64,000 nt of DNA from Rhizobiales bacterium PAR1 (GCA_002256205.1 NKIW01000007.1:1-64000); one strand, 5' to 3'. Numbered from the stretch's first letter, positions 48,883 through 58,936 are shown. Program-made: numbers and translations. The notes: generated by a model not told the origin, from the sequence alone.

Positions 48883-48922
48883 GAACCGTTTTTAGGTCAG
48901 CCTGCTACGGCAAAGATGCCGA

Positions 48923-50215
48923 TCAGCCGCACTTCTTGAGCTTGGTGTTGTAGTTGCCGCACTTAAGGTTGACCCAGTCGGCTTCAAGGTCCTTGGAGCC
49001 TTCGAGGTAATCGGTCCAGGCGTCGCCCGGAACGAGACCCTTGGTCTGCCACACCACGTCGAACTGACCATCGGCGCGCACTTCGCCGATCAGGACCGGC
49101 TTGGTGATGTGATGGTTCGGGAGCATCTTGGAGACGCCGCCGGTGAGGTTCGGCACTTCGATGCCCGGCAGGGTGTCGATGACCTTGTCAACGTTGATCG
49201 TGCCGGCCTTCTCGACTGCCTTGACCCACATGTTGAAGCCGATGACATGGGCTTCCATCGGGTCGTTTGTGACGGCCTTGTCCGACTTCTTGAAGGTCTT
49301 CCACTGCTTGATGAAGGCTTCATTGACCGGGTTCTTCACGCTCTGGAAGTAGTTCCAGGCTGCGAGATGGCCGAGGAGCGGCTTGGTGTCGATGCCGGCG
49401 AGTTCTTCTTCACCGACCGAGAAGGCCACGACCGGAATATCAGTCGCCTTGATGCCGGCGTTGCCGAGTTCCTTGTAGAACGGAACGTTCGCGTCACCGT
49501 TGATGGTCGAGACCACACCGGTCTTCTTGCCCGCCGAGCCGAACTTCTTGATGTCGGCAACGATGGTCTGCCAATCGGAATGACCGAACGGCGTGTAGTT
49601 GATCATGATGTCTTCCTTGGCCACACCCTTCGAGATCAGGTAGGCTTCAAGGATCTTGTTGGTCGTGCGCGGATAGACGTAGTCGGTACCCGCGAGCACC
49701 CAGCGCTTCACTTCGCCGCCGTCCTTCGACATCAGGTAATCGACAGCCGGGATCGCCTGCTGGTTCGGCGCTGCGCCGGTGTAGAAAACGTTGCGCTCGG
49801 ACTCTTCGCCCTCGTACTGGACCGGGTAGAAGAGGATGTTGTTGAGCTCCTTGAACACCGGCAGCACCGACTTGCGGCTAACCGAGGTCCAGCAGCCGAA
49901 GGTTGCGGCAACCTTGTGCTGGGTGATGAGTTCACGAGCCTTTTCAGCAAACAGCGGCCAGTTCGAGGCCGGATCGACCACGACGGCTTCGAGCTTCTTG
50001 CCAAGAAGACCGCCCTTGGCGTTCTGCTGCTCGATGAGCATCAGCATCACGTCCTTCAGCGTGGTCTCGGAGATCGCCATCGTCCCCGAGAGCGAGTGCA
50101 GGATGCCGATCTTGATGGTGTCGCCGGACTGGGCCAGCACAGGCAGAGACGGAAGCGCAGCGGCGGCGGCAGCCAGCGCCGAGGTCGCGAGAAGGGAGCG
50201 GCGGGTCAGGTTCAT
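48923..50215 (-). CDS. urtA: Urea ABC transporter substrate-binding protein UrtA
   Basis: The periplasmic urea receptor, 430 residues. A signal peptide with twin Arg (LTRRSLLATSALAA) ends near VLAQ; whether export is Tat or Sec is open. The mature part begins DTIKIGILHSLSGTMAISET, continues AATFGCWTSVSRKSVLPV, LFYPVQYEGEESERNVFYTGA, and ends in a Cys-containing tail (NLKCGNYNTKLKKCG), all UrtA-specific. GGGGAA lies seven bases ahead of the ATG, and a sigma-54 promoter lies about 40 bases upstream. Confidence 0.97.
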   Translation of the reverse strand: MNLTRRSLLATSALAAAAAALPSLPVLAQSGDTIKIGILHSLSGTMAISETTLKDVMLMLIEQQNAKGGLLGKKLEAVVVDPASNWPLFAEKARELITQHKVAATFGCWTSVSRKSVLPVFKELNNILFYPVQYEGEESERNVFYTGAAPNQQAIPAVDYLMSKDGGEVKRWVLAGTDYVYPRTTNKILEAYLISKGVAKEDIMINYTPFGHSDWQTIVADIKKFGSAGKKTGVVSTINGDANVPFYKELGNAGIKATDIPVVAFSVGEEELAGIDTKPLLGHLAAWNYFQSVKNPVNEAFIKQWKTFKKSDKAVTNDPMEAHVIGFNMWVKAVEKAGTINVDKVIDTLPGIEVPNLTGGVSKMLPNHHITKPVLIGEVRADGQFDVVWQTKGLVPGDAWTDYLEGSKDLEADWVNLKCGNYNTKLKKCG

Positions 50216-50253
50216 GGATGGGTTCCCCGTTGAAAAGATGACACGGAGTGTTC

Positions 50254-50269
50254 AGCATGCCGCGTGCCA
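50254..50269 (-). promoter_or_regulatory. Sigma-54 (-24/-12) promoter of the urt-ure operon
   Basis: The minus strand reads TGGCACGCGGCATGCT. The invariant GG (-24) and GC (-12) are correctly spaced, and TGGCACG plus TGCT match the RpoN consensus (TGGCACG-N4-TTGCW) except at two weak positions. Transcription would begin roughly 10-14 bases downstream, leaving a leader of about 30 bases before urtA. Confidence 0.8.
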
Positions 50270-50362
50270 ACTCATCGGACAGGGACAGGACAAGCCCGTA
50301 GCGGGATTCTACGCGTTCAAATCAGCGCAAATTGCCCTTTCTCACGGCACCTCGAGAGAGAA

Positions 50363-50379
50363 TGCCGCTTATTTCGGCA
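50363..50379. promoter_or_regulatory. Inverted repeat about 95-125 bp upstream of the sigma-54 promoter, possible activator site
   Basis: TGCCG and CGGCA flank seven AT-rich bases. The distance from the sigma-54 promoter is in the usual range for an enhancer-binding activator such as NtrC. The match to the NtrC consensus (GCAC...GTGC) is poor, so this is only a candidate. Confidence 0.3.
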
Positions 50380-50428
50380 GTATTTCAATTCTTGCAGTGC
50401 AACATGCCTGCTTTTTAAGCGGCTTCGT

Positions 50429-51538
50429 TTACGCCGTCACAACAAGCGGCGTGAACATGCGCGCCTTCTCGATCGCCTGCCAATCCCAGTCGATCCCGAG
50501 GCCGGGCGACGCGGGAGGGATGGCGTAGCCGTTTTCCACCGTCATGCGGCTCGTGGTGATCGGTTCCAGTTGGGGAATCCATTCCACCCAACGCGCATTC
50601 GGGACAGCGGCAGTCAGCGAGATGTGAATTTCCATCAGGAAATGCGGGCAGATATCTACGTTGAAGGTCTCGGCAAGGTGCGCGACCTTCAGCCATGGCG
50701 TAATGCCGCCGATGCGCGCGACATCGGCCTGCACGATCGAGCAACCGCCCTTTTGCAGGTATTCGCGGAAGTGGCTCGGGTGATACATGCTTTCCCCAAC
50801 CGCAATCGGCAGGCTGGTCGATTGCGAGAGGCGGATATGTCCATCGAGGTCTTCTGCCGGCAGCGGCTCCTCGAACCACGCGAGGTCGAGCGGCTCGAAA
50901 TGCCGCGCGCGGCGGATCGCTTCGGAGACCGTGAAGGCCTGATTGGCATCGACCATGATCTCGAAGCCCGCGCCCAGTTTGTCACGCACCGCCGAAAGAC
51001 GCGCGACATCCTCCGAGACATGCGGACGCCCGACCTTGATTTTCGAGCCCTTGAAGCCTGCTTCGCGCGCTTTGAGCGCATCATCCACCAGCGCTTCCGG
51101 CTCGATATGCAGCCAGCCGCCTTCGGTTGTGTAAAGCGGCACCTGGGCCTGCGCACCTCCCGCTTCCACCCAGAGCGGGCGTCCCGAGGCGAGGCACTTC
51201 AAATCCCAAAGCGCGGTATCAATGGTCGCCAGTGCAAGCGCCGTAATAGCGCCGACGGCGGTGGAATGGGTTGAGAAGAACAATTCCTTCCAGATCGCCT
51301 CGATTTTGAGCGGATCACGCCCGATGAGGCGCGGCGCGAGGTGATCGCGGATCAGCGCCACCACCGAGGAACCACCCGAGCCGACGGTGTAGGAATAACC
51401 CGTGCCGGTCAGCCCCTCGTCCGTCGTGATCCGGACCATCGGTGTTTCCTGCTTCACAAAAGATTGGATCGCATCGGTCCGCTTCACCAGCGGGACCAGA
51501 TCGACTTGCAGGATTTCAACGCGGGTGATGCGGGCCAT
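50429..51538 (-). CDS. Mandelate racemase/muconate-lactonising (enolase superfamily) enzyme
   Basis: The 369-residue protein has the capping domain and the TIM barrel with Lys166-x-Lys168 (KIKVG), metal ligands Asp197 (VDANQAF), Glu223 (WFEEPL), Glu249 (AVGES) and catalytic His299 (CPHF). KxK plus His places it in the mandelate-racemase subgroup that abstracts a proton alpha to a carboxylate, typically acid-sugar dehydratases or racemases. The substrate is not inferable. It lies upstream of the urt operon on the same strand, 213 bp from urtA, with which it is unlikely to share the sigma-54 promoter. Confidence 0.9.
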   Translation of the reverse strand: MARITRVEILQVDLVPLVKRTDAIQSFVKQETPMVRITTDEGLTGTGYSYTVGSGGSSVVALIRDHLAPRLIGRDPLKIEAIWKELFFSTHSTAVGAITALALATIDTALWDLKCLASGRPLWVEAGGAQAQVPLYTTEGGWLHIEPEALVDDALKAREAGFKGSKIKVGRPHVSEDVARLSAVRDKLGAGFEIMVDANQAFTVSEAIRRARHFEPLDLAWFEEPLPAEDLDGHIRLSQSTSLPIAVGESMYHPSHFREYLQKGGCSIVQADVARIGGITPWLKVAHLAETFNVDICPHFLMEIHISLTAAVPNARWVEWIPQLEPITTSRMTVENGYAIPPASPGLGIDWDWQAIEKARMFTPLVVTA

Positions 51539-51673
51539 AACGTCCTCCGGAGTTTCTTGTTACCCGAAGACAAGCACGGAAGATCGCAGGACCCAAGAGC
51601 TTGTTTAAGGCCTAGCCCTTGTTGCGGACGCATCGGCCCGCTAGAACGCGGCTCCCTTAGAGAGTATCCCGTC

Positions 51674-53488
51674 TTGGCCCCGCCCCTTCTGCAACTGACC
51701 GACATCCGCCTGACCTTTGGCGGCAAGAACCTCCTTGAAGGCGCGGATCTTTCCGTGTCGCCCGGCGAGAAAATCTGTCTCGTGGGTCGCAATGGCTCGG
51801 GCAAATCGACCTTGCTCAGAATCGCGGCAGGGATTGTTGAGAAGGACACCGGCACGCGCTTCCTCCAGCCTGGCGCGAAGGTCGGCGTTCTGGCGCAGGA
51901 GCCGGATTTCTCGGCCTACAAGACCACCCTCGCCTTTGCAGCTGCCGATCTGGATGCCGAGGAAGGCGATCATGCCGCGCGGTTCCTCCTCAACGAACTG
52001 GGCCTGACGGGTGATGAAAATCCGGCAACGCTTTCTGGCGGGGAAGCACGTCGCGCCGCGATTGCCCGCGCGCTGGCGCCCAATCCGGATATCCTCCTGC
52101 TCGATGAGCCCACCAACCACCTCGACCTGCCTGCCATTGAATGGCTCGAAAACGAGCTGGCTTCTCGGCAGGCGGCGCTGGTGTTGATCAGCCATGACCG
52201 GCGCTTTCTGGAACGCCTTTCGCGCGCCACAGTCTGGCTGGATCGCGGCACGACACGGCGGATCGAACGCGGGTTCGGCGAGTTCGAGGCCTGGCGCGAT
52301 CAGGTATTCGCCGAGGAAGAGGCCGCACAGCATAAGCTCGGGCGCAAGATCGCGGATGAGGAACACTGGCTGCGTTATGGCGTCACTGCGCGCCGCAAGC
52401 GCAACGTCAAGCGCCTCGCCGGGTTGCATTCGTTACGCGCCGAAAAGCGTGATCACGTCCGCGCGGCCGGGAAAGCGGTGCTGGAAGCCGCCGAACTAGA
52501 AAAGGGCGGCAAGCTCATCATCGAGGCGAAGGGGCTCGCTAAAAGCTACGGCGACCGCCCCATCGTTCGGGATTTTGCGCTGCGTGTCATTCGCGGCGAC
52601 CGGATCGGCTTTGTCGGGCCCAATGGTACCGGCAAGACAACGCTGATTTCTATGCTCACGGGCGAACTTGCACCTGATGCCGGCACGCTCCAGCTCGGCA
52701 CCGGCCTTGCCATCGCGACGCTCGAGCAAAAGCGCGATAGCCTTTCGCCGGAGACCACCCTTGCCGATGCGCTGACGGGTGGCGGCACCGATACGCTGAT
52801 CATCAATGGCCAGCCGAAAAACGTCATCGGCTATATGAAGGACTTCCTGTTTCCGCCTGAGAAGGCACGAACACCGCTCAAGGTGCTCTCCGGCGGTGAG
52901 CGGGCGCGGCTGATGCTGGCGCGTGCCCTCGCTCGCCCCTCCAACCTGCTCGTGCTTGACGAGCCCACCAACGATCTCGACCTCGAAACCCTCGATGTTC
53001 TTGAAGAAATGATCGGCAATTATGCCGGCACGGTACTGCTGATCAGCCATGACCGCGATTTTCTCGATCGCGTCGTCGATCTCGTGATTGCGCCCGAAGG
53101 CAAAGGCGTCTGGCAGACTTATGCCGGTGGCTATTCCGATATGCTGGTGCAGCGCGGTGCGGATCTCGCGAGACAAAAGCCAAAAACGGCAAAAGCGGAG
53201 TCCGTGGAATCGGTTGCAGCTGAGACTTCAAGCGGCAAATCGCCCAAGAAAAAGCTGACCTTCCAGCAGATGCAGCAGCTTGAAACCCTGCCGGTGGCCA
53301 TGGACAAGCTCGCGACCGTCATCGGCAAGTTGCAGGGCAAGCTCGAGGATACCTCGCTTTATACTCGCGATCGCAAGGCGTTCGATGAGACGAATACCCT
53401 GCTCGCCAAGGCGCAAAGCGAACTCGAAAAGCTCGAGGAGCGCTGGCTGGAGCTGGAAATTCTCAAGGAAGAGATCGAGGGCGCGTAG
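51674..53488 (+). CDS. ABC-F family ATPase, Uup-like
   Basis: ABC-F proteins are soluble twin ATPases acting on ribosomes; Uup is also linked to DNA transactions. Two ABC modules occur: Walker A GRNGSGKSTLL and GPNGTGKTTLI, signatures TLSGGEARRAA and VLSGGERARLM, Walker B with LLDEPTNHLD and VLDEPTNDLD. The C-terminal ~85 residues form a charged coiled coil (LEKLEERWLELEILKEEIEGA), which marks Uup. The start is TTG 51674 (604 residues); the frame is open further upstream but is antisense to the preceding gene. AGAGAG about ten bases ahead is a weak ribosome site. Confidence 0.92.
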   Translation: MAPPLLQLTDIRLTFGGKNLLEGADLSVSPGEKICLVGRNGSGKSTLLRIAAGIVEKDTGTRFLQPGAKVGVLAQEPDFSAYKTTLAFAAADLDAEEGDHAARFLLNELGLTGDENPATLSGGEARRAAIARALAPNPDILLLDEPTNHLDLPAIEWLENELASRQAALVLISHDRRFLERLSRATVWLDRGTTRRIERGFGEFEAWRDQVFAEEEAAQHKLGRKIADEEHWLRYGVTARRKRNVKRLAGLHSLRAEKRDHVRAAGKAVLEAAELEKGGKLIIEAKGLAKSYGDRPIVRDFALRVIRGDRIGFVGPNGTGKTTLISMLTGELAPDAGTLQLGTGLAIATLEQKRDSLSPETTLADALTGGGTDTLIINGQPKNVIGYMKDFLFPPEKARTPLKVLSGGERARLMLARALARPSNLLVLDEPTNDLDLETLDVLEEMIGNYAGTVLLISHDRDFLDRVVDLVIAPEGKGVWQTYAGGYSDMLVQRGADLARQKPKTAKAESVESVAAETSSGKSPKKKLTFQQMQQLETLPVAMDKLATVIGKLQGKLEDTSLYTRDRKAFDETNTLLAKAQSELEKLEERWLELEILKEEIEGA

Positions 53489-53491
53489 CCC

Positions 53492-54715
53492 TCAACCCAG
53501 AAACCGCTTCACGCCTTCCGCTGCCGCGATCCCGCTCGCAAAAGAGGCTTGCAACAAATAGCCGCCCGTCGGCGCTTCCCAATCCAGCATTTCCCCGGCG
53601 ACAAACACGCCGGGACGTGCGTTCAGCATGAGATCCGGCGTCAAACCGGCAAAATCGATGCCGCCGGCGGTTGAAATCGCCCGCTCGAGTCCGGCCATGC
53701 CTGTCACGCGCAGCGGCAGCGCGGTCACGAGCTTGGCTACGGCGGTGTAATTGTCCTTCGGCAGCCCTTTGCCGCTCGCGGTCGCGACCTCGTTGACCAG
53801 CGCGACGGCGTTTGGCTGGATGCTGGCTGCTTTCCTCAGCCGCGAAGAAAAACTCTCCTTGCGGTTGGTTTTGGCGAGCCGCTCGACAATCTGGTCCGGG
53901 TGGATGTCCGGGCGGAGATCGAGGGTGATATCGGCATGGCCATCGCGGGCCACTGCCTCGCGGATAACGCGCGAAAGTGCATAGACGGCGCCGCCCTCAA
54001 GGCCTGACTTCGTGATCACCGCTTCACCGCGCGCCTTGTGATCGCCAAAGCGGATCGCGATACGCTTCAAGGCGCTGCCTGCGTGGCGGGAGACGAGAAT
54101 ATCCGACCAGTGGATCAGTACACCTGCGTTGGCAGCGCTTAGCGGTTGGATCGGCACGCCAAGTCTGGTCAACGGGGCGACCCATGCGCCATCGGAGCCG
54201 AGGCGCGGCCAGCTTGCGCCGCCGAGTGCGAGCACGACAGCATCAAAAGTGCGCGTCACGGTGCCTTCCGACGTCGAAAAGCACACCTCGCCCGCATCAT
54301 TCCAGCCCTCGAAGGTATGGCGCAGGTGGAACTTAACCCCTAGCGCCTCCAGTCGCCCGAGCCATGCGCGCAAGAGCGGCGAAGCCTTCATCGCTTTGGG
54401 AAACACGCGGCCCGAGCTGCCGGCGAAAGTCTCTTGCCCGAGATCATCTGCCCAGGCGCGCAGGGCCTCGGGCGGAAAAGCACGGATTGCCGCGAGCAAC
54501 GCGGGCGTCGCAGGTACGTAGCGCGTGAGGAAGATCTCCAGCGGCTCGACATGCGTGAGATTGAGCCCGCCGCGCCCGGCCATCAGGAACTTGCGCCCCA
54601 GCGTCGGCATGCGCTCAAAAACCTCGACCGCATGGCCGGCTTCGGCGAGCTTTTCGGCGGCGATCAGTCCAGACGGGCCACCACCGATGATCGCAATATG
54701 CTTTTTCGTTGTCAT
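53492..54715 (-). CDS. HI0933/YhiN-type flavoprotein
   Basis: The 407-residue FAD protein begins with the dinucleotide motif IIGGGPSGLIAAE, followed by GRKFLMAGRGGLNLTH (family-specific), VLALGGASWPRLGSDG and the C-terminal FVAGEMLDWEAPTGGYLLQ with FAD contact. The HI0933-like group comprises predicted oxidoreductases of unknown substrate. The start ATG 54715 has no clear ribosome site; an in-frame ATG at 54742 would add nine residues. Its stop is 3 bp from the convergent ABC-F gene. Confidence 0.88.
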   Translation of the reverse strand: MTTKKHIAIIGGGPSGLIAAEKLAEAGHAVEVFERMPTLGRKFLMAGRGGLNLTHVEPLEIFLTRYVPATPALLAAIRAFPPEALRAWADDLGQETFAGSSGRVFPKAMKASPLLRAWLGRLEALGVKFHLRHTFEGWNDAGEVCFSTSEGTVTRTFDAVVLALGGASWPRLGSDGAWVAPLTRLGVPIQPLSAANAGVLIHWSDILVSRHAGSALKRIAIRFGDHKARGEAVITKSGLEGGAVYALSRVIREAVARDGHADITLDLRPDIHPDQIVERLAKTNRKESFSSRLRKAASIQPNAVALVNEVATASGKGLPKDNYTAVAKLVTALPLRVTGMAGLERAISTAGGIDFAGLTPDLMLNARPGVFVAGEMLDWEAPTGGYLLQASFASGIAAAEGVKRFLG

Positions 54716-54753
54716 GCCCGCGACGTCACGCGCCGGAGGCATGAAGTCAAGGC

Positions 54754-55920
54754 CTAATGATTGCCGTTGAGATAACGCATCGCGACCTCGACCCCGCCGG
54801 CGTTGTGCGGAATGCCCGCCGCAGCGAGGCCCATTTCGACACCGGAAAGCGTGCCGGTCACCATCAGATCATGGAAATCGCCGAGGTGGCCGATGCGAAA
54901 CACCTTGTCCGCGAGCTTTCCGAGACCATTGCCAAGGCTCATGTTGGAGCGTTCGAGAATGGTCTTGCGCAAGGCATCCGCTGAATGTCCCTCCGGGAGC
55001 ATGACAGCGGTCAGCGATGAGGAATAATCCGAAGGCTTCTTGCAGACGGTCTCGAAACCCCAGTGGCGCACGGCGCGGCGCGTCGCTTCCGCTGCGCGAT
55101 TGTGGCGGGCAAACACCGCGTCCAGCCCCTCCTCCTCGAGCATATCGAGTGCGACCTTGAGGCCCTGAAGCATGTTCGTGGCGGGCGTATAGGGGAAAAA
55201 GCCCTTCTCGTTGATGGCGATCATCTCCTGCCAATCCCAGAAGGAGCGCGGGAATGTGTTCGCCTTCGCTGCGGCGATCGCCTTGTCGGAAACGGCGTTG
55301 AACGAGAGGCCGGGCGGCAGCATCAGCCCTTTTTGCGAGCCGGCGACCGTGACATCGACGCCCCATGCGTCGTGCTTGTATTCGATGGAGGCCAGCGAGG
55401 AGATGGTATCGACCATCAGAAGCGCCGGATGCCCGGCCCGGTCCATTGCCGCCCGCACTGCTGCGATATCGCTGACGCAGCCGGTCGAGGTTTCGTTGTG
55501 GACAACGCAGACCGCCTTGATCGTGTGGCCCTTGTCCTCGGAGAGCCGTGCCTCGATAGCGGCAGCCTCCGCGCCGGCGCGCCAATCGGTGGCGATGAAC
55601 TCGGTCTGGATACCGAATTTCGAGGCCATCTTGTTCCAGAGCGTCGCGAACCAGCCGGTTTCGACCATCACGACCTTGTCGCCGGGGCTCAGCACATTGA
55701 CGAGCGCCGCCTCCCACGCACCCGTGCCCGAGGCGGGATAGATGATGACCGGGTTTTTCGTGCCGAATACCGGCCGAATCCGCGTCAGAACGTCCATGGC
55801 CAGCTTCTGGAATTCCGGCCCGCGATGGTCGATTGTGGGCTTCGCCATCGCCGCCAGAACGGCCAGAGGCGTATTTGTCGGACCCGGAATTTGCAGAAAA
55901 TGGCGGCCGGTGGCGGTCAT
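54754..55920 (-). CDS. Class V aminotransferase: serine/alanine-glyoxylate (or ureidoglycine-glyoxylate) aminotransferase
   Basis: This PLP enzyme of 388 residues converts glyoxylate to glycine with an amino donor. It begins HFLQIPGPTNTP, has YPASGTGAWEAAL, HNETSTGC, and the PLP Lys197 in AGSQKGLMLPPGL. The sequence is close to the SgaA serine-glyoxylate type and to PucG-type enzymes, and donor choice cannot be fixed by eye. GAGGC precedes ATG 55920. It is divergent from a glycolate-oxidase-like gene, which would supply glyoxylate. Confidence 0.88.
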   Translation of the reverse strand: MTATGRHFLQIPGPTNTPLAVLAAMAKPTIDHRGPEFQKLAMDVLTRIRPVFGTKNPVIIYPASGTGAWEAALVNVLSPGDKVVMVETGWFATLWNKMASKFGIQTEFIATDWRAGAEAAAIEARLSEDKGHTIKAVCVVHNETSTGCVSDIAAVRAAMDRAGHPALLMVDTISSLASIEYKHDAWGVDVTVAGSQKGLMLPPGLSFNAVSDKAIAAAKANTFPRSFWDWQEMIAINEKGFFPYTPATNMLQGLKVALDMLEEEGLDAVFARHNRAAEATRRAVRHWGFETVCKKPSDYSSSLTAVMLPEGHSADALRKTILERSNMSLGNGLGKLADKVFRIGHLGDFHDLMVTGTLSGVEMGLAAAGIPHNAGGVEVAMRYLNGNH

Positions 55921-56049
55921 GGGAGCCTCAAAATCGAACTGTCGACAATCAATTGCAACACAGGGGATGCGTAATTGCATTTTGTATTATAAATTTCTGG
56001 ACTGCAAGGCGCCTCCATGTGCGCCTGCCTTTTTGACCGGGAGAGCCTC
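55921..56049. promoter_or_regulatory. Shared divergent promoter region of the aminotransferase and the GlcD-GlcF-type gene
   Basis: This 129-bp AT-richer gap holds both promoters. TTGTATTATAAAT near 55982 resembles the half-sites used by GntR/FCD repressors and could double as a -10 region for the rightward gene. A TGTCGACA palindrome lies at 55940-55947. Neither is certain. Confidence 0.35.
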
Positions 56050-58929
56050 ATGCACGGAACGCGGGATATCGGCTTGGAGCGGCGGCTTTCACGGGCGCTG
56101 GAGGGCTCGGTCGCGTTCGATACCTTCACGCGCGGGCGCTACGCTACCGATGCCTCGATCTACCAGATCATGCCGCGTGGCGTTGTCTTCCCGAAGCGCG
56201 GCGAGGATATCGCAGAAACGCTGCGGATCGCGGCCGAGCACGGACTTCCGGTCATTATGCGCGGCGGCGGCACCTCGCAGAATGGCCAGCCGCTTGGCGA
56301 CGGGCTGATCATCGAGTGCTCGCGTCATCTCAACCGCGTGCTCGACTATAGCGCCGAAGCACGCACGGTTCGGGTCGAGCCCGGCCTTGTGCTGGAGCGG
56401 CTGAATACGCGCCTCCGGTCTGACGGGCTGTTCTTCCCGGTCGAGCCTTCCACCGCAACGCGTTGTACGCTCGGCGGCATGACGGCGAACAATTCCTGCG
56501 GCGCGCGGTCGATTTTCTACGGCAAGATGGTCGATAACGTGCTCGGCGTCGATGCGTTCGATGCTACCGGCGCTGCGATGCGTTTCGATGCCGGCACCCC
56601 CTCGCCGCTCGGCGCCCGGATGCTGGCGTTGGCGGAGACAGAGCGCCCGGAGATCATCGCACGTTATCCCAAGGTGCAGCGCCGCGTCGGTGGCTACAAC
56701 CTCGACAGCCTCATTCAGCCTAACCCGAACCTCGCGCACCTTATGGTCGGTTCAGAGGGCACGCTGGCAGCGTTCACGGCGATCGATCTCAAGCTCTCGC
56801 CCTTGCCGAACCATCGCGTGATGGGCGTCTGCCATTTCCCGAGCTTCCGTGCGGCAATGGAGACGACACAGCATCTCGCGGCGCTCGGCCCGGTCGCCGT
56901 GGAACTTGTCGACAACAATATCCTGACGCTGGGGGCGGATATTCCGCTCTTCCGGAATACACTGGCGAAAATCTCGCGCGGCACGCCGGATTGCCTGTTG
57001 CTGGTGGAATTTGCCGGTGAGGACCGCGCCCCGCTTGAAGGGAGCCTGCGCCGGCTGGACCAGTGCATGGCGGATCACGGTTTTCCCGAAGCGGTTGTCG
57101 AGGTACTCGACGCAGCGACCCAAAAAACGGTCTGGGAGGTGCGCGAAGCCTGTCTTAACATCATGATGTCGATGAAAGGAGACGGGAAACCGGTCTCCTT
57201 CATCGAGGATTGCGCGGTGCCGCTGCATCACCTCGCGGATTACACCGATGCCGTGACGGCGGTCTTCGCCAAGCACGGCACGCGCGGCACCTGGTATGCC
57301 CATGCCTCGGTAGGCTGTCTCCACGTTCGCCCGATCCTCAACATGAAGGACGAGGCCGGCATCAAGGCGATGCGCGCCATCGCCGAGGAGACGGCAGATC
57401 TCGTGAAGCGTTTCGAGGGCTCCTATTCCGGAGAGCATGGTGATGGCATCTCGCGCTCCGAGTTCATCGAGCCAATGTTCGGTGCGCGGCTCACCCGCGC
57501 TTTTGAGACTGTGAAAGCCGCTTTCGACCCCGAAAACCGCCTCAACCCCAACAAGATTGTGCACCCACATCGCTTCGATAATCCCGAACTGATGCGCTAT
57601 CCGGCGAGCTATGCCAGCGCCCTGCCCGCCTCTGCGGCGCTCGATTGGTCGGCTTGGGGCGGGTTCTCCGGCGCGGTCGAGATGTGCAACAACAATGGCA
57701 CCTGTCGGAAGGTCGCGGGGGGCGCAATGTGCCCGTCGTATCGCGTCACCAAGGACGAAATGCACCTGACGCGCGGGCGGGCGAACACCCTGCGTCTCGC
57801 GCTCTCAGGACAGCTCGGTCCTGAGGCGCTGCTGTCGCCGGAGATGAAGGCGACGATGGCGCTTTGCGTGGGCTGCAAGGCCTGCCAGCGCGAATGCCCC
57901 ACCGGCGTCGATATGGCGCGGATGAAAATCGAATTCCTGCATCACTACGGCAAGAAGCACGGATTTTCGCTTCGGGATCGCCTGATCGCCTGGCTTCCGC
58001 GTTACGCGCCCTATGCTGCCAAACTCGCGCCATTGATGAACCTGCGCAACCGCATGCCTCTTCTGGCAGGCCTCATGGAAAGGCTGATCGGTCTTTCAGC
58101 CAGGCGCAAACTGCCCGAATGGAAAGCGCCTTGGGGCGAGAGCGGGGGTTTTGCCGAGCCGGATGACGTCAAGGGTGACGGGCGCGACATCATCCTTTTC
58201 GCGGATGTCTTCAACCGGCATTTCGAGCCGGAAAATCTCGCGGCGGCGGAACGGGTGCTCAAAGCCGGTGGCTATCGGGTGCATCGCATCGCGCCCAGGG
58301 ATGGCGGTCGTCCGCTCGATTGCGGGCGCACGTTTCTCTCACTCGGTTTGGTCGAGGAAGCGCGCATTGAGGCGACACGGCTGGCGGAGGCCTTCCTGCC
58401 GTTTGTCGCGCGCGGGGCGCGGATCGTGGGTCTTGAGCCTTCGAGCCTTTTGACCCTGCGCGATGAATACGCCGTGCTGCTGCCGCAGGAGCTAGCGGGA
58501 CCGCTCACCAGCGCCGCGTTCCTCATCGAGGAAGTACTGGCGGCGGATATCGCCTCAGGGAAAACCACTCTGCCCCTCGGCGATCTTGGTGGCAAAACGG
58601 CCCATCTTCACGGGCATTGCCATCAGAAGGCGGCGGATGCGATGGGTGCGCTCGAAGCCTGCCTTCGCGCGGTGCCGGGCCTGACCGTCAAGATCATCGA
58701 ATCCGGCTGTTGTGGCATGGCCGGCAGCTTCGGCTACGCAGTGGAAACTTATGAAACCAGCCTCGCCATGGGCGAACTTTCTCTGCTCCCGGCTGTCAGA
58801 TTGGCAGCAAAAGACGACTTTATCCTCGCGGATGGTACCTCTTGTCGCCATCAAATCGTGGATGGCACTCAAAGAGAGGCGATTCATGTCATTCGCCTTC
58901 TCGACTTTGCTTTATCGTCTTCCGTATAA
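56050..58929 (+). CDS. FAD-linked oxidase fused to Fe-S (GlcD-GlcF / YdiJ-type) 2-hydroxyacid dehydrogenase
   Basis: The 959-residue protein is a one-chain fusion. The N-terminal half is a VAO-type FAD oxidase: PVIMRGGGTSQNGQPLG, CTLGGMTANNSCGARSI, GSEGTLAAFTAI and YSGEHGDGISRSEF. The C-terminal half has two Fe-S segments (CNNNGTC...CPSY and CVGCKACQRECPTG) and the CCG-type domain with HGHCHQKA and ESGCCGMAGSFGY. Homologues oxidise D-2-hydroxyacids such as D-lactate, glycolate or D-2-hydroxyglutarate and pass electrons to quinone. GGGAGAG precedes ATG 56050. Confidence 0.9.
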   Translation: MHGTRDIGLERRLSRALEGSVAFDTFTRGRYATDASIYQIMPRGVVFPKRGEDIAETLRIAAEHGLPVIMRGGGTSQNGQPLGDGLIIECSRHLNRVLDYSAEARTVRVEPGLVLERLNTRLRSDGLFFPVEPSTATRCTLGGMTANNSCGARSIFYGKMVDNVLGVDAFDATGAAMRFDAGTPSPLGARMLALAETERPEIIARYPKVQRRVGGYNLDSLIQPNPNLAHLMVGSEGTLAAFTAIDLKLSPLPNHRVMGVCHFPSFRAAMETTQHLAALGPVAVELVDNNILTLGADIPLFRNTLAKISRGTPDCLLLVEFAGEDRAPLEGSLRRLDQCMADHGFPEAVVEVLDAATQKTVWEVREACLNIMMSMKGDGKPVSFIEDCAVPLHHLADYTDAVTAVFAKHGTRGTWYAHASVGCLHVRPILNMKDEAGIKAMRAIAEETADLVKRFEGSYSGEHGDGISRSEFIEPMFGARLTRAFETVKAAFDPENRLNPNKIVHPHRFDNPELMRYPASYASALPASAALDWSAWGGFSGAVEMCNNNGTCRKVAGGAMCPSYRVTKDEMHLTRGRANTLRLALSGQLGPEALLSPEMKATMALCVGCKACQRECPTGVDMARMKIEFLHHYGKKHGFSLRDRLIAWLPRYAPYAAKLAPLMNLRNRMPLLAGLMERLIGLSARRKLPEWKAPWGESGGFAEPDDVKGDGRDIILFADVFNRHFEPENLAAAERVLKAGGYRVHRIAPRDGGRPLDCGRTFLSLGLVEEARIEATRLAEAFLPFVARGARIVGLEPSSLLTLRDEYAVLLPQELAGPLTSAAFLIEEVLAADIASGKTTLPLGDLGGKTAHLHGHCHQKAADAMGALEACLRAVPGLTVKIIESGCCGMAGSFGYAVETYETSLAMGELSLLPAVRLAAKDDFILADGTSCRHQIVDGTQREAIHVIRLLDFALSSSV

Positions 58930-58936
58930 GACAAAC